From: JABMRP01 sp964444795
Lineage (GTDB): Bacteria > Planctomycetota > Planctomycetia > Pirellulales > Thermoguttaceae
Length of the DNA: 7,311 nucleotides
NCBI GenBank assembly: GCA_964444795.1
Contig: CAYUIQ010000339.1
Location: 1 to 7,311 of the forward strand
Direction of reading: 5' to 3'
Shown here: in pieces, positions 5,861-7,311 of the stretch
How the letters are laid out: every line of letters begins with the position of its first letter
How positions within the stretch are numbered: the first letter of the stretch is position 1
Notes under the pieces: generated by a model
Database searches by the model: none
What the model was told of the DNA's origin: nothing
Seen by the model: the letters and a program-made list of their open reading frames with translations, nothing else
Position numbers and translations under genes: made by a program

Positions 5861-7270
5861 ATGCGCCGCAGACCCCTTTCACAATCCATCCTCGCAACCG
5901 CGACGATCTTCTTGGCCGCCGCTGGGGCCGCCGAAGCCGAACCGCCGGAGCGGCCGAATTTCGTCTTCTTCCTGATCGACGACATGGGCTGGACCGACGC
6001 CGGCTGTTACGGCAGCACACTGTACGAGACGCCGAACATCGACCGGCTGGCCGGCGGGGGGATGCGGTTTACCGACGCGTACGCGGCCTGTCCGGTCTGT
6101 TCACCCACTCGGGCGAGTATCATGGCCGGCAAGTATCCGGCGCGACTTCAGATCACGAACTATGGCGGCAAGCCGCTGCCGCTTGCCGAAACGACCATCG
6201 CCGAGGCGCTCAAAGAGGCCGGTTATGCCACGTTCTTCGCCGGAAAATGGCACATCGGCGCCGGCTCGCAATACTGGCCCGACCGGCAGGGGTTCGATAT
6301 CAACATCGCCGGTTGCGGCGCGGGCGCTCCGCCGAGCTACTTTCATCCCTACGGCCGGCCGGGCAAAAGGGGACTCGATTTGGCCGGCGGTGACGAGGGC
6401 GAGTATCTGACCGACCGGCTGACCGACGAATCGCTGGAGTTTCTCGATACGGTAGGCGAGCGGCCGTTTCTGCTCTATCTTTCCCATTACGCGGTCCACA
6501 CGCCGCTTCAGGCGCCCAAAACGCTCGTCGAGAAATACGCGGCCAAGATCGCCGGGCTGCCGAAGCCCCAAGGCCCGATCTCTCGCCCCGAGGGCCGCGG
6601 AACGACCGATCTGGTGCAAGACAATCCCGTGTTCGCCGCGATGATCGAGCGCGTCGACACGAGCGTGGGCCGCGTGTTGGGAAAGATCGACTCGCTCGGC
6701 CTGACGGACCGGACGGTGGTCATCTTCATGTCGGACAACGGGGGCCTGTCCACCCATGTGCGGATGAAACCGGCCCCCACGTGCAACGTGCCTCTGCGAG
6801 CGGGCAAGGGCTGGTTGTATGAGGGGGGGATTCGCGAGCCGATGATCGTCCGGTGGCCTGGGGTCGTGAAGCCGGGCAGCACGTGCGACCATCCGGTGAC
6901 CAGCACCGACTTCTACCCCACCATGCTCGACATGGCCGGCCTACCGCTTCGCCCCGAGCAACATCGCGACGGCGTGAGTCTGGTGCCGTTGCTCAAGGAC
7001 GAGGGCGCACTCGATCGCGAGGCCATCTACTGGCATTATCCACACCATCACGGCAGCGGCAGTGTGCCCAGCGCGGCGGTGCGAGCCGGCCAGTTCAAGC
7101 TGATCGAGTGGTACGAGTCGGGCCGGGTCGAACTGTTCCATTTGGGCGACGACCTGGGCGAGACCCACGACCTATCGACCGAAATGCCCGAGAAGACGGC
7201 CCAGCTTCGCGGGATGCTCGATCGCTGGCGCAAGTCGGTCGGCGCGGTGGTGCCGGAGGACACGCGGTAA
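5861..7270 (+). CDS. Secreted type I (formylglycine) sulfatase (469 aa)
   Basis: Residues 1-26 are a Sec signal peptide ending AAGAAEA. The mature part opens with RPNFVFFLIDDMGWTD (31-46), the metal-binding Asp pair at 40-41. The active-site signature CSPTRASIMAGKY (80-92) carries Cys80, which a formylglycine-generating enzyme would convert to formylglycine, with Arg84. Further catalytic or metal residues fit Lys129 and His131 (GKWHIG), His213 (HYAVHTP), Asp292-Asn293 (SDNGG) and Lys316 (RAGKGWLYEGGIREP). It should hydrolyse sulfate esters, probably on polysaccharides, in the periplasm or outside the cell; the substrate cannot be told. The length is normal for the family and the fold is complete. 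The ATG at 5861 is preferred over the open frame from 5597 because GAAGGA (5847-5852) lies 8 nt upstream and the signal peptide begins there. It needs a maturation enzyme encoded elsewhere. No clear terminator follows the TAA. Confidence 0.95.
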   Translation: MRRRPLSQSILATATIFLAAAGAAEAEPPERPNFVFFLIDDMGWTDAGCYGSTLYETPNIDRLAGGGMRFTDAYAACPVCSPTRASIMAGKYPARLQITNYGGKPLPLAETTIAEALKEAGYATFFAGKWHIGAGSQYWPDRQGFDINIAGCGAGAPPSYFHPYGRPGKRGLDLAGGDEGEYLTDRLTDESLEFLDTVGERPFLLYLSHYAVHTPLQAPKTLVEKYAAKIAGLPKPQGPISRPEGRGTTDLVQDNPVFAAMIERVDTSVGRVLGKIDSLGLTDRTVVIFMSDNGGLSTHVRMKPAPTCNVPLRAGKGWLYEGGIREPMIVRWPGVVKPGSTCDHPVTSTDFYPTMLDMAGLPLRPEQHRDGVSLVPLLKDEGALDREAIYWHYPHHHGSGSVPSAAVRAGQFKLIEWYESGRVELFHLGDDLGETHDLSTEMPEKTAQLRGMLDRWRKSVGAVVPEDTR

Positions 7271-7293
7271 GTGTTTGGCAGCCCGTTGAAATA

Positions 7294-7311
7294 GTAACCC
7301 GAAGCGTGAGC
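7294..7311. repeat. Partial copy of the VTRSVSEG-type repeat, cut by the window edge
   Basis: GTAACCCGAAGCGTGAGC matches the reverse complement of 1434-1451 at 17 of 18 positions (A to G at one site). It starts 24 nt after the sulfatase stop, and the rest lies outside the window. The two copies are in opposite orientation, about 5.85 kb apart, and flank the whole set of secreted-protein genes. Confidence 0.65.

Noticed and set aside
5653..5985. Minus-strand frame with REIARLHKVSIGRISR, resembling a helix-turn-helix
   Set aside because: The string is read from the hairpin at 5699-5745, the frame overlaps the sulfatase start, and nothing else in it resembles a DNA-binding protein.
6101..6892. 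263-aa minus-strand open frame
   Set aside because: It is antisense to the catalytic core of the sulfatase and is a codon-bias shadow.

Overview
The window is GC-rich DNA, most likely from a member of the Planctomycetota (Pirellulales-like). Three signs support this. There is a type I sulfatase with a signal peptide. There are secreted or Tat-exported DUF families common in that phylum. There are also dispersed palindromic repeats whose chance translations (ECGDSSPLSF and VTRSVSEG) I recall from planctomycete genomes. The lineage is inferred from memory of these families and repeats; no marker gene is present.

Layout, left to right. A 57-aa putative zinc-ribbon protein lies on the + strand (44-217). 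It converges on a 355-aa secreted protein of unknown family on the - strand (310-1377), and a palindromic repeat with terminator character sits between the two stops. Going right on the - strand come a 188-aa four-helix membrane protein (1543-2109), a 708-aa secreted protein joining a LamG-like domain to a Sde182/DUF1593 nucleoside-hydrolase-like domain and an Ig/PKD-like tail (2223-4349), and a Tat-exported DUF3500 protein (4511-5545). A secreted sulfatase (5861-7270, + strand) is divergent from the DUF3500 gene across a 315-bp intergenic region. That region holds a long imperfect hairpin and a good sigma70-like promoter. The window ends inside another copy of the repeat found at 1426-1451.

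The four - strand genes are separated by 113-165 bp, and three of them have their own promoter-like sequence, so they look like separate units rather than a tight operon. The sulfatase, the Sde182-like protein and the DUF3500 protein all carry export signals. They could act together on extracellular or periplasmic polysaccharide, but this rests only on proximity and family habits.

The most unusual signal is non-coding. A 31-nt element with a -35/17-nt/-10 layout occurs upstream of both the membrane-protein gene and the 355-aa protein gene. It matches at 26 of 31 positions, including much of the spacer, and the similarity stops at its edges. I did not find a convincing new defence, mobile or RNA system. 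There are no tRNA, rRNA, CRISPR or transposase genes that I can see.
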